A DNA stretch of 64,000 bases from Streptomyces polyasparticus (GCF_014493765.1 NZ_JACTVJ010000012.1:62001-126000), one strand, 5' to 3'. Numbered from the stretch's first letter, positions 42,249 to 51,333 are shown. Made by a program: numbers and translations. The notes: generated by a model not told the origin, from the letters alone.

Positions 42249-43481
42249 TCAGCTCAGGCGGACCGGCAGGCTGTGCACGCTGTTGCCGACGAAGGACGAG
42301 TGGCGGGGCAGGTCTGCTTCCGCCGTGGCGAGGTCCAGGTCGGGGAAGCGGGCGAAGAGCTGCTCGAGCGCGGTGGTGGCTTCCATCCGGGCCAGCGGCG
42401 CGCCCAGGCAGTAGTGCGCTCCGTGGCCGAGGGACAGGTGACGGGTGGTGCGGTCGCGGTCCACCTTGAATTGGTCCGCGTCCGGGCCGTAGGCGTCTGC
42501 GTCGCGGCCCGCGGCGGAGTATCCGGCGAGCACCGGCGTGCCCTGCGGGATGACGGTGCCGTCGAGCGTGAGGTCGCGCGTCGGATAGCGGAACGGGAAG
42601 AAGCTCACCGGGCTGTCCCAGCGCAGGGTCTCCTCGACGGCATCCGCCCAGGTGGCCTTGCCGGACGTGATCAGCTCCAGCTGGTCGCGGTGCGTGCACA
42701 GGGCCCGTACGGCGTTGGTGATCAGGTTCAGGGTGGTCTCGTGCCCGGCGATGATCATCAGCAGCAGGGTGCCGATCAGTTCGGGCGGGCTGAGCCGGTC
42801 GCCGTTCTCCTCGCGGGCGGCGATCAGGGCCGAGGTGAGGTCCTCGCCGGGGTCCTGGGTACGGGCGGCGACGACCTGGCCGAGGGCCTGGAGCATCTCC
42901 TGGTTCGCGGCCAGGGACCGCTCGGGGCTGATGTCCGTGGCGACGATCTGGTTCGACAGGCGGTGCAGCCGCGTGTGGTGTTCCTCGTCCACGCCCAGGA
43001 GTTCGCAGATCACGCCCATCGGCAGCGGCATGGCGAAGTGGGTGCGCAGATCCGCCACGCCGTCGCCGTCCTCGGCGGCGCGCGCGAGGTTGTCGAGCAG
43101 GTCCGCGGTCAGCTTCTCGATCCGGGGGCGCAGATCCTCGATACGGCGCGGGGTGAAGGCGCGGCTCATCAGGGACCGAAGACGCTTGTGGTCGGCGCCG
43201 TCGGCGGTGGTCATCCCGGGCACCGTGGCGAAGGTCCGCAGCGGCCAGCCCTCGGGTATCTCGCCCGCCTGCAGGGCCGCGAAGTGGGCGGCGTTCTTGG
43301 CGACATCGGGATGCGCGAGGAACTCCTTCAGCGCGTCATGGCCGAGGACCGCCATGCCCGCCACGTCGCCGGGCAGCACCACGGACGCGACCGCGCCCTC
43401 GGCGAGCAGACGGGCGTTGGCCGCGTGCGGGCAGCCGCCGGCCGGGTCCATACGGTGCGGGGTGCGGGCGGTGTTCTCCAA
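42249..43481 (-). CDS. cytochrome P450 (CYP154-like, canonical)
   Basis: A P450 of about 410 residues. I-helix IIAGHETTLNL, K-helix EETLRWDSP with an intact EXXR, and heme loop LSLGHGAHYCLGAPLARME with the Cys ligand. The TTG at 43481 is preferred because CAGGAG is 7 nt upstream; ATG 43451 is an alternative. It follows the EXXR-less P450 by 17 bp. In S. coelicolor conservons such a pair (CYP157 with CYP154) occurs; the assignment here is by pattern. Typical monooxygenase with an unknown substrate. Confidence 0.9.
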   Translation of the reverse strand: MENTARTPHRMDPAGGCPHAANARLLAEGAVASVVLPGDVAGMAVLGHDALKEFLAHPDVAKNAAHFAALQAGEIPEGWPLRTFATVPGMTTADGADHKRLRSLMSRAFTPRRIEDLRPRIEKLTADLLDNLARAAEDGDGVADLRTHFAMPLPMGVICELLGVDEEHHTRLHRLSNQIVATDISPERSLAANQEMLQALGQVVAARTQDPGEDLTSALIAAREENGDRLSPPELIGTLLLMIIAGHETTLNLITNAVRALCTHRDQLELITSGKATWADAVEETLRWDSPVSFFPFRYPTRDLTLDGTVIPQGTPVLAGYSAAGRDADAYGPDADQFKVDRDRTTRHLSLGHGAHYCLGAPLARMEATTALEQLFARFPDLDLATAEADLPRHSSFVGNSVHSLPVRLS

Positions 43482-43498
43482 CGAGGGGCTCCTGATGG

Positions 43499-44842
43499 CT
43501 AGGTGGTCGGGCGGGATGCGTGGGGAGTTGCCGCTCGTCGTGGTGGGGGGTCGGTCGGCTGGGTGACAGGCGTACGCGGCTGAGGGGTCGTGAACCGGAC
43601 CGGGAGTGCGGCCAGGCCGCGGCTCCACGGGGACTTGACCCACTCGAGTTCGCTCTCCGGGACGGCCAGTTCGAGGTCGGACAGCCGGTGGAGGATGGTG
43701 TCGATGGCGGTACGGGTGATGAGCCGGGCCGGATCCTGGGCGGGGCAGGTGTGCGGGCCCGCGCTGAACGCGAGGTGCGAGCGGTTGCCCACCACGGGCT
43801 GACCGTCGGGCGGCAGGATCTTCGGGTCGGCGTTGGCCGCGGCCAGCCCGAGGATGAGCATGTCGCCGGCGCGGACGGGCTGTCCGCCGAAGGTCATGTC
43901 GCGGGTGGCGTACCGGGCGGGGAAGTTCTGCGTGGGCGGGAAGCGCCACAGGACCAGGTCGAGGGCGTCGTCCACGCTGAGGTGGCCGCCGGTGAGCGAG
44001 GAGCGGAAGGCCGGGTCGCACAGCAGGATGCGCAGCGAGGTGGCGATCCAGTTGACCGTGGTCTGGTTGCCGGCGACGAACATCACCACGAGGTTGTGCA
44101 GCACTTCCTCGTCGGTGAGCCGGGCCGGGTGGTGCAGCAGCGCCGAGGTGATGTCGTTGCCGGGGTCCCGGCGCTTCTCGTCGATCAGCCGGAGCAGGAT
44201 CCCCGCCATGCGCTTGCTGGCCTCGGCGGCGTCCGCGGTGGCGGAGACCGTGCCGGCGATCGCCTCGACCAGGGCGCGCCCGGTCTGCGTGTCCACGCCC
44301 AGCAGTTGGGTGATGACCTGCATCGGGAGCAGCCGTGCGTAGTGGGCGACCAGGTCGGCCGTGCCGCGGGCGGCGAACGACGCGATCAGGTGCTCGGCGG
44401 TGTCGCGGACGCTGCGGCGCAGTTCATGGCCGTTGATGCCGGCCAGGGCGTCGGCCACCGCGGTACGCATCCGGCGGTGCTGCTGTCCGTCGGTGAACAG
44501 CAGGGCCGGGCGCCAGCCGACCATCGGAAGCAGCGGTGAGTCGGCGGGCACCCTGCCTTCGCGCAGCAGGGTCCAGCGGCGGGGGTCGTGCGAGAAGTCC
44601 TGTTCCTCGCGGGTGAGTTGCAGCAGTTCGCGGTGGCCGATGACCAGCCAGGCGTCGACGCCCGGGGCGATGGCCACCGGGGCCACGGGCCCATGGGCCG
44701 CCCGCAGCTGTTCGTACAGGGCGGGCATCATGTCGCCGTCGAGGCCCGGCCCGTACAGCGCGGCCGGTCCCCCGCCCGCGGCGGCGCCGGTGACCGGGCA
44801 GCCGGATCCGGCGGCTGCGGAGGTGTGCGGCGGCATGGTCAT
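43499..44842 (-). CDS. cytochrome P450 lacking the EXXR motif (CYP157-like)
   Basis: A 447-residue P450. The I-helix is MFVAGNQTTVNW, and the heme loop FSAGPHTCPAQDPARL keeps the Cys ligand. At the K-helix the normal Glu-x-x-Arg is replaced by Leu-Val-Leu-Trp (residues 296-299 in DALDLVLWRFPP), so both invariant residues are missing. CYP157 proteins of streptomycetes are known for such loss. The I-helix also has Asn-Gln in place of the acid pair. It is translationally coupled to the GTPase (ATGA) and belongs to the conservon. It may be a structural or regulatory partner of the next P450. Confidence 0.9.
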   Translation of the reverse strand: MTMPPHTSAAAGSGCPVTGAAAGGGPAALYGPGLDGDMMPALYEQLRAAHGPVAPVAIAPGVDAWLVIGHRELLQLTREEQDFSHDPRRWTLLREGRVPADSPLLPMVGWRPALLFTDGQQHRRMRTAVADALAGINGHELRRSVRDTAEHLIASFAARGTADLVAHYARLLPMQVITQLLGVDTQTGRALVEAIAGTVSATADAAEASKRMAGILLRLIDEKRRDPGNDITSALLHHPARLTDEEVLHNLVVMFVAGNQTTVNWIATSLRILLCDPAFRSSLTGGHLSVDDALDLVLWRFPPTQNFPARYATRDMTFGGQPVRAGDMLILGLAAANADPKILPPDGQPVVGNRSHLAFSAGPHTCPAQDPARLITRTAIDTILHRLSDLELAVPESELEWVKSPWSRGLAALPVRFTTPQPRTPVTQPTDPPPRRAATPHASRPTT

Positions 44843-45513
44843 GGTGACTCCGTGGCGGCAAGGATGAGGTGGCGGACCAGGGCGATCAGGGCCTGGTTGG
44901 AGGAGGTGCCGTCGCGGGCGTCGCACCGGACCAAGGGCGTGCCCGGCAGCAGGTCGAGGGCCATGCGCAGCTCGTCCTCGGTGTGCTGGGGGCTGTCGGG
45001 GAAGACGTTCACGGCGACGGCGAACGGCAGGTCGAGGTCTTCGAGGTGGCCGAGCGCGTCGAAGGACGCGGCCACGTCGCGTGGGTCGATGAGGGCGAGC
45101 GCGCCCAGGGCGCCTTTGGCCAGGTCGCGCCAGGCGGGCAGGAAGCGGTGCTGCCCGGGGGTGCCGAACAGGTAGAGCACCAGGTCTTCGTCGATGGTGA
45201 TCCGGCCGAAGTCCAGCGCGACGGTCGTCGTGGTCTTGGTGCTCTGCGCCGGGGTGTCGACCGCCGCGCCGGCCCGCGTCATCACCGCTTCGGTGAACAG
45301 CGGTTTGATCTCCGACACGGTGCCGATCAGCGTGGTCTTGCCCACGCCGAGTGGCCCGACGACGAGGATCTTCGCGGCGCCCCTGACACTCGACGCGACG
45401 TACTTGCCGCCGCCCGGAGCAGGGTCAGCGGCTGCCGCGGCCCGCCCCGCGGCCCCCTGGCCGGGGTGCGCGGGAGCCTCCGGCCACGGTTCAAAGTCGG
45501 CTTTCGAGTCCAC
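44839..45513 (-). CDS. conservon GTPase (CvnD-type)
   Basis: A 224-residue Ras/MglA-like GTPase. An Ala/Pro-rich N-terminus is followed by VRGAAKILVVGPLGVGKTTLIGTVSEI (P-loop), TVALDFGRITIDED, FGTPGQHRFLPAWRDL (switch region) and FAVAVNVFPDS in the usual NKxD place (the Lys-Asp is not conserved). Such proteins are fourth in the cvn series and form a membrane-associated complex that resembles eukaryotic G-protein coupling. Its GTG start overlaps the DUF742 gene by 23 bp, and its stop overlaps the P450 start. Confidence 0.9.
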   Translation of the reverse strand: MDSKADFEPWPEAPAHPGQGAAGRAAAAADPAPGGGKYVASSVRGAAKILVVGPLGVGKTTLIGTVSEIKPLFTEAVMTRAGAAVDTPAQSTKTTTTVALDFGRITIDEDLVLYLFGTPGQHRFLPAWRDLAKGALGALALIDPRDVAASFDALGHLEDLDLPFAVAVNVFPDSPQHTEDELRMALDLLPGTPLVRCDARDGTSSNQALIALVRHLILAATESP

Positions 45514-45847
45514 TGAGGACCTTTCTGAGCATGGTCACATCGGCACGTTCGGCCGGCGGGATCGGCGGGCGCGTCACGATCAGCCCCCACTCCAGGAGAT
45601 CCGCGAGCAGCACCTGGAGCACCGAGGGCGGCTGCCCGAGGTGGGCGGCCACCTCGGCGACCGAAAGGAGCCCCTGGCAATGCGTCAGGATCGCCAGGTG
45701 CTCCGGCTGCAGCGTGGCGGGGAACGCCGCGTCGGTGGCCATGATCAGGGACTCCCAGGACAGCGGTTCGCCCGCCGACTCGGCACGCCCGCCGGTGATC
45801 ACGTAGGGGCGAACGGGGGAGGTTCGTTCCCAGGGACCATTCGTCAT
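45491..45847 (-). CDS. DUF742 conservon protein (CvnC-type)
   Basis: A 118-residue DUF742 protein: VRPYVITGGRAES at the N-terminus, LQPEHLAILTHCQGLLSVAEVAAHLGQPPSVLQVLLADLLEWGLI (winged-helix-like, quoted in part), and a final helix. It starts at ATG 45847, overlapping the roadblock stop by 4 nt (ATGA). In conservons it links the roadblock protein to the GTPase; its direct activity is not established. Confidence 0.92.
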   Translation of the reverse strand: MTNGPWERTSPVRPYVITGGRAESAGEPLSWESLIMATDAAFPATLQPEHLAILTHCQGLLSVAEVAAHLGQPPSVLQVLLADLLEWGLIVTRPPIPPAERADVTMLRKVLSGLESRL

Positions 45848-46290
45848 GACGTCGGGGCGGCCTGATCCCGGGGCCGGCTGCTCAGCTGGGCACCGATCTT
45901 CGCGACCAGGAGCTGCATCTGCTGGGCGACCAGGCCCACGTCCGCCGCGGTGTCGGTGGCGACGCCCAGCTGGGCGCCCACGCCGGCATGCGTGAACAGC
46001 ACGAATCCCAGGTCGGATTCGACCATGATCTGCCGGATGCGGGCGCCCTCGCCGAACAAGAGCGCTGCCGTGGACCGGCCCGTCATCGTCATGGCCGCGC
46101 TCGCGGCCGACAGCGCCTCCGCCTCGCCGACGCTCAGCGCGGCGACCGGGCCCGCCAGGTCCTCCGCGGAGGCGTGACCGAGACGGAGCCCGTCCTCGGA
46201 GACCACGACCGCGTGCCGCACCCCGGGGATCGCGGTGAGCGGGTGCAACATCCAGCCCAGGTCGGGGAGTCGAGCGATGGTGCCGGTCAC
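45844..46290 (-). CDS. roadblock/LC7 conservon protein (CvnB-type)
   Basis: A 148-residue roadblock/LC7 protein: LGWMLHPLTAIPGVRHAVVVSEDGLRLGHAS opens the fold and SDLGFVLFTHAGVGAQLGV its last strands (both in part). It probably acts as a GTPase regulator or scaffold for CvnD. The GTG 46290 overlaps the kinase stop by 4 nt (GTGA). Confidence 0.92.
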   Translation of the reverse strand: MTGTIARLPDLGWMLHPLTAIPGVRHAVVVSEDGLRLGHASAEDLAGPVAALSVGEAEALSAASAAMTMTGRSTAALLFGEGARIRQIMVESDLGFVLFTHAGVGAQLGVATDTAADVGLVAQQMQLLVAKIGAQLSSRPRDQAAPTS

Positions 46291-48038
46291 GGCTGGCCTC
46301 CGTCAGGTGTATCTGCAGTGCTGGACATGGGCAGTTCGTCCGCCGTCCCGGCTGCGCTGCCGTCCACGGGGTGCCGACCGGTGCCGCCGGTCGTGCTGGT
46401 GCCGCCGGTCGTGCCGGTGGCGGTCTCGTCGCCGTACGGGGTGGTCTCTCCGTACGGAGTGGGCCCGGCGTCCGAGGAGGCGCCGGTCTTCTCGTACGGG
46501 ATGGGGTCGGTCTGCCCGTACGAGGCGGAGTCGGCCTCCCCGTACGAGGCGGCCGGGGCACGGCGGCCGCGCAGGGTGCCAGAGACGATGCTGGAGATCG
46601 AGGCGCGCGCGGCCTCGGGGGTCCAGGGCTCGGCGGGGGCGGCCGGTGCGGGTGGCGGTGCGGCGTGCCGGGCCGGGGAGTTGGTCAGCGTCCGGCGGCT
46701 GCGCCGCCGCGGCAGGCCGGGCTCCGAGGCGGCGGGGCCGGGTGCGGTCGACGGGTCACCAGTGGCCGGATCCGGTCGGTAGGCGTCGGGGTCCGGGCGC
46801 TGCGGGACGGGCTCGTAGTCGGCGCTGCGCTGATGTACGGGTGCTTCCTGGGCGAACTGCGCACTGGCAGCCTGCGCACGAACCGGGTCCTGGACGGCTT
46901 GCGGACGCGCCGGGCTCGCCAGGTTGGACAGCGGTTCGGTCAGCAGCCGGTACGGCACGAACGTGACCGCGCGGGTGCCGCCGTACGCGGACGTGCCGGA
47001 AAGCTGGACGTCGAAGCCGAGTTCGCGCATCCACCGGCCCACGCACGCCAGGCCCAGGCGGGGCACGGCGCCGAGGCGGGCGAGGTCCAGGTCGTCGCTC
47101 AGCTGTGCGGTGGCCTGCTCCAGGACGTCCGGCGGCATGCCGTGACCTGCGTCGTCGACCTCGATGACGGCCCCGGCCCCCACCTCCCGTACCGAGACGA
47201 TGACCTTGGACGGCGACGGCGAGAACACCGTGGCGTTCTCCAGGAGTTCGGCGAGGGCGTGCATCAGGCCCTCGACCGCGGGCGGCGCCGCGTACAGCGT
47301 CTGGCCGCCGTGCACCTCGACCCGTCCGAACTCGACGATCCGCGACATGGCGCCGCGTACACAGTCGTAGAGGGAGACCGGCTGGGTCTCCCTGCGGGCC
47401 GGCCAGACCCCGCACATCACCAGGAGTGTCTGGGCCTTGCGGGTCATCTGCGCGGCCGCGTGGTCCGCCTTCATGACCCGGGCCATCAGGTTCGGGTCGA
47501 CGATGTCGCGCTCGACCTGGTCGAGCACCTGCTGCTGCACCGTGGCCATGGCGTGCATGGTGCGGGCCACGGACTCGAAGGCCGCCTGCACGGAGTCGCG
47601 GAGCGCGCGCTCGCGCCGTACGGCTTCGTCGGAGCCGAGGGCGCCGGCGAGCTCGTCGAGCGCGCGGGCGAACTCCTCGCCGAGCTCGGCGGACGTGTGC
47701 AGCGGGCCCGGGACGCCGTCGAGGCGGTGGCCGGCGTTGACGCGCTCGATGATGGCCGGCATGCGTACGGCGGCGAGGTGGGCGAGCTCCTCGTCCCGCG
47801 CCGCCGTGGTGCGCGCGAGCCGCGCGCGCTCGGTCTGTGCACCGGCGAGCCGCCGTACGGCCGACAGGCTCCAGATCAGCAGCAGGAGCCCGAGCGCGGC
47901 GAGGCCGATGGTCAGGGCGCGTTCCCCGGCGACTCCCGTGAGCAGCGCCGCCGTACCGGCGGCCGCGGAGGCGAGGACGGCAAGGCACAACCACAGGACG
48001 GAGCGGCCGGTGAGGGAGATGCCGGGGCGCTTCACCAC
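46287..48038 (-). CDS. conservon sensor histidine kinase-like protein (CvnA-type)
   Basis: A 583-residue membrane protein. Two N-terminal transmembrane helices (VLWLCLAVLASAAAGTAALL, ALTIGLAALGLLLLIWSLSA) are followed by a helical segment. The HATPase_c domain is at about residues 235-345 (ALAELLENATVFSPSPSKVIVS, VEVDDAGHGMPPD). The G2 box is present; the phosphoacceptor His region is degenerate, as in other CvnA proteins. The last 200 residues are low-complexity Pro/Ala/Tyr/Thr, with repeated YGE/YGQ/YEK units. It starts at a GTG (48038). It is the first gene of the coupled cvnA-B-C-D-P450-P450-aroA series. Confidence 0.92.
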   Translation of the reverse strand: MVKRPGISLTGRSVLWLCLAVLASAAAGTAALLTGVAGERALTIGLAALGLLLLIWSLSAVRRLAGAQTERARLARTTAARDEELAHLAAVRMPAIIERVNAGHRLDGVPGPLHTSAELGEEFARALDELAGALGSDEAVRRERALRDSVQAAFESVARTMHAMATVQQQVLDQVERDIVDPNLMARVMKADHAAAQMTRKAQTLLVMCGVWPARRETQPVSLYDCVRGAMSRIVEFGRVEVHGGQTLYAAPPAVEGLMHALAELLENATVFSPSPSKVIVSVREVGAGAVIEVDDAGHGMPPDVLEQATAQLSDDLDLARLGAVPRLGLACVGRWMRELGFDVQLSGTSAYGGTRAVTFVPYRLLTEPLSNLASPARPQAVQDPVRAQAASAQFAQEAPVHQRSADYEPVPQRPDPDAYRPDPATGDPSTAPGPAASEPGLPRRRSRRTLTNSPARHAAPPPAPAAPAEPWTPEAARASISSIVSGTLRGRRAPAASYGEADSASYGQTDPIPYEKTGASSDAGPTPYGETTPYGDETATGTTGGTSTTGGTGRHPVDGSAAGTADELPMSSTADTPDGGQP

Positions 48039-48323
48039 GGTGCACTCCGCTCGAGGGCCTTGGAGACAACTGCCACGAGGAGTGAACCCTTCCCTGAAGC
48101 CGAACTCCCATGCGACTGCGGGGAGTTTTTGCCGACCCTAGATCAACAGGGCGGTTTTCGGGGGGTGTTGTTCAAGCCAAGGACTCGAATTCGCCGGACG
48201 GTACGGGGTAATTCGTGCTCAACCGAGGCAAGTTCCGTTTCGGTTGGTGTGGTCGTGACCCGAGGCGGCGATCGGGCGGCCACTCGGCGCACCGCCCGGC
48301 CATCGCCTCCGGAGGCGATGCGG

Positions 48324-49118
48324 TCACATGCGGGCACGCAGCACATCGACCTCGCAGCCCGGCTCGAAGGGGTCGAAACCGTGCTCGCTCAGCCAGCGGA
48401 TCCCGAGGAGGCTGCGCAGCGACCACCATGCGCGGATGACGTCGAGGTCGGCTTCGGCCCCGTATCCGGCGAGGACGTCATCGAGGTGTTCCTCGTGGCC
48501 GAGCACGAAAGTGGCCAGGTCGTACAGGGGGTCGCCCTGGCCCGCTTCGGTCCAGTCGATGATGCCGGTGACCTCGTCGCCGTCGAGGAACACATGGGCG
48601 ATCTGCAGGTCGCCGTGGGTGAACTTCGGGGTCCACGGCCGCAGTGCGGCTTCGGCGACCCGGCGGTTGCGGGTGACGAGATCGGCGGGCAGGACGTCGT
48701 TTGCGACGAGCCATTCGCACTCCTCGTCGAGCGCCGCGCTCAGCACGTCGACGCTCCGGCCCGCCCGGCCCGTCCAGGGCGGCAGCGGACCGTCGTGCAG
48801 ATTCCGGATGGCGGCGCCCGCCGCGGCCCAGGCGTCCGGCGAGGCGGTCGCGGGGCCACCGAGGCGGCCGAGGGTGGCTCCTCGGACCGCGCTGATCGCG
48901 AGCACGGGCGGCTTGCGCCACAGCACTTGCGGGGTCGGGACCGGGGCGAGTTCCAGCGCCGCGACCTCTCTGTCCGTACGAGACTGATCGGCGTCCACCT
49001 TGAGGAACACGTCACCGACCCGCAGGGTCGCGCAGTCGGCGTGGGCGACGACGACCTTGACGTCGTCGTTGCCCCCGTCAGTGTTCGTTCCCATGTCCAC
49101 GCCCAACTCCATGTCCAT
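48324..49118 (-). CDS. APH-like phosphotransferase
   Basis: A protein of about 264 residues of the aminoglycoside/choline kinase-like fold. The catalytic loop is KFTHGDLQIAHVFLDGDEVTGIIDWTEAGQGDPLYDLATF (quoted in part), containing HGDxxxxH-like and the metal-binding IIDW. The N-lobe has DVKVVVAHADCATLRVGDVFLKV, where Lys is the ATP ligand. Could be an antibiotic-modifying or small-molecule kinase; there is no cluster context to choose. Several Met codons compete for the start (49118, 49112, 49094). It diverges from a membrane protein. Confidence 0.8.
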   Translation of the reverse strand: MDMELGVDMGTNTDGGNDDVKVVVAHADCATLRVGDVFLKVDADQSRTDREVAALELAPVPTPQVLWRKPPVLAISAVRGATLGRLGGPATASPDAWAAAGAAIRNLHDGPLPPWTGRAGRSVDVLSAALDEECEWLVANDVLPADLVTRNRRVAEAALRPWTPKFTHGDLQIAHVFLDGDEVTGIIDWTEAGQGDPLYDLATFVLGHEEHLDDVLAGYGAEADLDVIRAWWSLRSLLGIRWLSEHGFDPFEPGCEVDVLRARM

Positions 49119-49313
49119 GCCGACCAGGATCCCCGATGGGTGACGGAGACGAGGGAGGCGGCGATGTGTACGGGTGGGGCTGTCCCCACCCGTAAGCCGG
49201 AGGCTGGCCTCACAGCCCCGCACCCCGCCGCCGAGTTAGCGTCCATGTCCAGGCAGACCGCCGGCGCGGGCCGCTCACGGCATGGCGCGCCGCCTCCCCG
49301 ATCGAGGATCCCC

Positions 49314-50153
49314 ATGAACAGCCCTGTGCCATCGACGCGGCACCACCTCCGTCTCTCGCCGCAGCGGCAGATCACCCTGCTCCTGGTCGGCACGGGGGCA
49401 CTCCTGGCCGCCTTCTTCCGAGTGCCCGACGCGCTGTCCCACCAGGGGATCGGCGTGGACAACCTCACGGACTCGTTCCGCAGCGGCGTCGTCGGCCTCT
49501 GGCGGTCCGGCGGCCGGGAGTTCCCCGGGGAGCTGGCATCCACAGTCGAGTTCTGGTTCCGGTTCCACCTCGTCAAAGCCTCGGTCGCCGCCCTGCTGCT
49601 CGGAGCTGTCGTGGCCCTCGGGGTCGCGCTGTGGCGGCAGTCGCGGCGACCGGCCGATGAGCGGCCCCGCCGTCTGCTGCTCGTCCCCTCCGCGGTACTC
49701 GTGGCGCTGCTCGCGCCGTTCGCCCTTGTCGCCCTCGTGGCCAATGTGCAGGGCACGATCGCTCCCTTCGCGTCCCTGCTTCCCCACCTCACCGGCGGCA
49801 GGGCCGACGGTGAACTCGCCGCCACCCTGACGGAGATCCGGCAGGAGCTGGCCGGCCACCCTGCCGGGCCCCACTCCCCCGCCCTCTCCGCGATGATCAG
49901 CGACCTCGCCGTCTACCACGCAGCGGTGGCCGTGATGGCGGCGCTCCTGGCGGTCGCCCTGATCGGGGTCGGGGTGGCGCTGTGGCGGCAGCACCGGGTC
50001 ACGCCCGGTAACAGGTCGAAGCGTGGGCTGAAGGCCGGGATGACGGCCTCGGCGTTCATGGCCTGTGCCGTCCTTGTCGTCGCTCTCGCGAACACGAGCA
50101 CGGCCACGCATTCGCCCGAGGCGCTCGCGGGGCTCTTCAACGGGAGCTGGTAG
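49314..50153 (+). CDS. membrane protein of unknown function
   Basis: A 279-residue protein with four likely transmembrane segments (ITLLLVGTGALLAAFF, SVAALLLGAVVALGVALW, LLVPSAVLVALLAPFALVALVA, AVAVMAALLAVALIGVGVALW, with a last one near MTASAFMACAVLVVALA, so perhaps five) and an extracellular-like loop between. No motif is recognised. GAGGA lies 6 nt before the ATG 49314. It precedes the DUF4190-like gene by 67 bp on the same strand. Confidence 0.65.
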   Translation: MNSPVPSTRHHLRLSPQRQITLLLVGTGALLAAFFRVPDALSHQGIGVDNLTDSFRSGVVGLWRSGGREFPGELASTVEFWFRFHLVKASVAALLLGAVVALGVALWRQSRRPADERPRRLLLVPSAVLVALLAPFALVALVANVQGTIAPFASLLPHLTGGRADGELAATLTEIRQELAGHPAGPHSPALSAMISDLAVYHAAVAVMAALLAVALIGVGVALWRQHRVTPGNRSKRGLKAGMTASAFMACAVLVVALANTSTATHSPEALAGLFNGSW

Positions 50154-50220
50154 CGCGCGGGTTGTGGGGTCCGCGCGCCTGCACCGCGATGCATTCACTG
50201 CGATGTCCGGGGAACTCGGG

Positions 50221-50670
50221 ATGCACGGCAAGTGTTCGGACACCGTCATCGATAAGGGGATTCAGGCGCCTTTCTCCGATCCTGCGCATTCCTCGCACGG
50301 CACCACGCACACGGCCACGCGCCCCCAGGGCAACGGCATGGCGATCGCCGCGCTCGTCCTGGGCGTAGCAGCCATCCTGCTCTTCTGGACCGTGATCGGC
50401 GGAGTCGTCCTGGGCATCCTGGCCCTGGTACTCGGCATCATCGGCGCACGGCGGGCACGCAGGGCCGGGGCTCCGCACCGGGCCATGGCGATCGTCGGCG
50501 CGGTGCTCGGGGTTCTCGCGGCGATCGCGTCCGCCGTGATCATCGCGATCGGTGCGTCGATCCTGAACTCGGACGAGTTCAAGAACTTCGACGACTGCGT
50601 CCGCCAGGCCGACTCCCAGAGCGAACGCGACGCGTGCGAGCGGGACTTCGAGCGCGACATGAACAACTGA
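50221..50670 (+). CDS. DUF4190-like membrane protein
   Basis: A 149-residue protein with a short soluble lead and two close transmembrane helices (GMAIAALVLGVAAILLFWTVIGGVVLGILALVLGIIG, quoted in part, then AIVGAVLGVLAAIASAVI). A Gly-rich turn and an RRARRAG loop lie between, typical of DUF4190, and a short acidic tail (CVRQADSQSERDACERDF) has two Cys. ATG 50221 is used; 50203 is also possible. Unknown function. Confidence 0.68.
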   Translation: MHGKCSDTVIDKGIQAPFSDPAHSSHGTTHTATRPQGNGMAIAALVLGVAAILLFWTVIGGVVLGILALVLGIIGARRARRAGAPHRAMAIVGAVLGVLAAIASAVIIAIGASILNSDEFKNFDDCVRQADSQSERDACERDFERDMNN

Positions 50671-50726
50671 CGGAGCACGTAGGGGCCAGGGCCGCCTCGG
50701 CGTCCGGTCCGGCAGCAGCGTGGTGG

Positions 50727-50765
50727 AAGTCCCGTCGTCGCCCGAAAGGGCGTCAGGCGGGACTT
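50727..50765. terminator. bidirectional terminator-like hairpin
   Basis: AAGTCCCG (50727-50734) pairs with CGGGACTT (50758-50765). Inside it CGCCC (50739-50743) pairs with GGGCG (50748-50752) around a GAAA tetraloop. It lies between convergent genes and works for both. Confidence 0.7.
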
Positions 50766-50787
50766 TCGCATCAGGCCTGGGGGCGCA

Positions 50788-51333
50788 TCAAACGTCGCGC
50801 GATGCACGCAGGGAAGTGTCCAAGTTGCTCATGAGGTGTGCCACGCGGCTCTTGCCTGTTGGCGCGAGCGGATACCGGTGAAGAACATCGATGAGGACCG
50901 GCGAGGCACGCTGCCTGGCCTGCTCAAGGACCTTGTCTCCGACGTCGGGGTCGTCGCCTGCACACAGCTCGGCAACGCGCGCTGCGCATGCGGCCCCGCG
51001 CAGGATGTGACCTACCTGGGTAGCTTTCGCGATGGGGTGCAGATAGGCGGCAGCGGCGGCGTCTCCAGCGGCGCGCGCAGCAAGACGTGCGGTTTCGGTG
51101 GGTGCTTCCTTCGCTGCGCGATGTGCATCCAACGCGGCAGTACGCTGCAGCTTGGTCCTTCTCGCCCCGTTCACGAACTCCCAGGCAGCAGCAACCGCTG
51201 CGCGAGGCCGGGGGTCACCGGGAACCCCCTCCTCGAACACTGGAAGGATTTCCTGAGCACTCTCCACCACGTAGCGTGCCACGACGCGCAGCTCGTCCAT
51301 GGTCAGCTCGAATTCACCGTCTCCGGTCGTCAT
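50788..51333 (-). CDS. Imm5-like putative immunity protein
   Basis: A 181-residue, almost all-helical Ala/Arg-rich protein: VVARYVVESAQEILPVFEEGVPGDPRPRAAVAAAWEF, then repeated helices with AARAAGDAAAAAYLHPIAKATQVGHILRGAACAARVAELC (both in part). This pattern is the Imm-5-like family, often labelled 'exonuclease SbcC' by mistake, seen with polymorphic toxins. The ATG overlaps the SUFU stop by 4 nt (ATGA). No toxin gene is near, so protection against an external toxin or a domesticated role is possible. Confidence 0.65.
   Translation of the reverse strand: MTTGDGEFELTMDELRVVARYVVESAQEILPVFEEGVPGDPRPRAAVAAAWEFVNGARRTKLQRTAALDAHRAAKEAPTETARLAARAAGDAAAAAYLHPIAKATQVGHILRGAACAARVAELCAGDDPDVGDKVLEQARQRASPVLIDVLHRYPLAPTGKSRVAHLMSNLDTSLRASRDV

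Noticed and set aside
46371-50153. 1260-residue rightward open frame across the conservon kinase and beyond
   Set aside because: Its first part is antisense to cvnA, with Gly/Arg/Val-rich text and no motif. Only the last 279 residues (from 49314) look like a real protein.
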